Source: JALYIM01 sp040003205 (GTDB lineage Bacteria; Acidobacteriota; Terriglobia; Terriglobales; Acidobacteriaceae). From it: a DNA stretch of 6,614 nt. The position numbers were made by a program, and so were the translations under genes. Where the stretch lies: NCBI GenBank assembly GCA_040003205.1, contig JBDUDA010000173.1:1-6614 (forward strand). The letters are read 5' to 3'. Each line of letters starts with the position of its first letter. The first letter of the stretch is position 1. This document shows, in pieces, positions 6,475 to 6,614 of this stretch. The notes beneath the pieces were generated by a model. It made no database searches, had not been told where the DNA came from, and saw nothing but the letters and a program-made list of their open reading frames with translations.

Positions 6475-6614
6475 TTACCAGGCTGTATAGGTCAACTGAT
6501 CCACATAAGCATAGTAGGGATGTGCATACAAATCCCCATTCATCTGGAAATGTACTCCATAGCTGTAGGAAGTGGCTTTCGTAGAGGGGTAGAACGACTG
6601 ATTGATGGAATGTG
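6475..6614 (-). CDS. Unidentified protein, C-terminal 45 residues (cut by window edge)
   Basis: A minus-strand frame is open from the right edge to TAA at 6475-6477 and gives the last 45 residues of a protein that begins outside the window. The peptide is rich in tyrosine (8 of 45) and in Ser/Thr/His, with segments YSYGVHFQMNGDLYAHP and YYAYVDQLTYTAW at its end. It ends 21 bases before a strong hairpin, which is what a real gene end would show. I do not recognise the family. The alternating aromatic and polar residues suggest a beta-rich, possibly exported domain, but that is only an impression. A chance open frame of this length cannot be fully ruled out. Confidence 0.55.
   Translation of the reverse strand, partial: HSINQSFYPSTKATSYSYGVHFQMNGDLYAHPYYAYVDQLTYTAW

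Noticed and set aside
1..6614. CRISPR array, tRNA, insertion sequence, toxin-antitoxin or phage defence genes
   Set aside because: I looked for regularly spaced repeats, cloverleaf-like segments, terminal inverted repeats with transposase frames and small paired genes, and found none.

Overview
The window looks like a bacterial chromosomal segment with moderate G+C. It is most likely from an Acidobacteriota (Terriglobia-type) genome or a similar soil bacterium. This is inference from protein style: a secreted Ig-like/PQQ-like beta-propeller protein of a kind I associate with acidobacterial genomes, and MacB-type permease and adaptor sequences common there. There is no rRNA or other marker to settle the taxonomy. 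I see no tRNA, CRISPR array, insertion sequence or phage gene.

Layout. From about 3766 down to the left edge, four genes run on the minus strand with gaps of only 16, 21 and 34 bases. They are an FtsX/MacB-type ABC permease (2549-3766), a MacA/HlyD-type periplasmic adaptor (1213-2532), a MacB/LolD-type ATPase (403-1191), and the first 122 codons of an MmgE/PrpD-family protein with a Tat-like export signal (1-368, cut by the edge). A 300-base divergent intergenic region (3767-4068) follows. It holds a plausible sigma70-type promoter for the rightward gene and a cluster of inverted AAGTT elements. On the plus strand, 4069-6318 encodes a 749-residue secreted protein with two homologous Ig-like modules flanking a third, Big-type module, followed by a beta-propeller. 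A strong hairpin terminator (6426-6460) then separates it from the C-terminal end of a convergent minus-strand gene (6475 to the right edge).

How the genes work together. Permease, adaptor and ATPase together make a MacAB-like tripartite efflux or export pump in which the ATPase and membrane parts of MacB are separate polypeptides. The adaptor hairpin tip carries an R-x3-L-x6-S pattern like that by which AcrA/MacA-type adaptors dock to TolC-type channels. An outer-membrane partner is therefore expected, but it is not encoded here. The substrate cannot be read from the sequence. The MmgE/PrpD gene follows closely without a visible terminator and may be co-transcribed. The beta-propeller gene is divergently transcribed and need not be related in function.

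Nothing here proves a new biological system. The points most worth a second look are the apparently exported MmgE/PrpD protein, the permease-adaptor-ATPase gene order, the domain duplication in the propeller protein, and the repeat cluster in front of the efflux operon.
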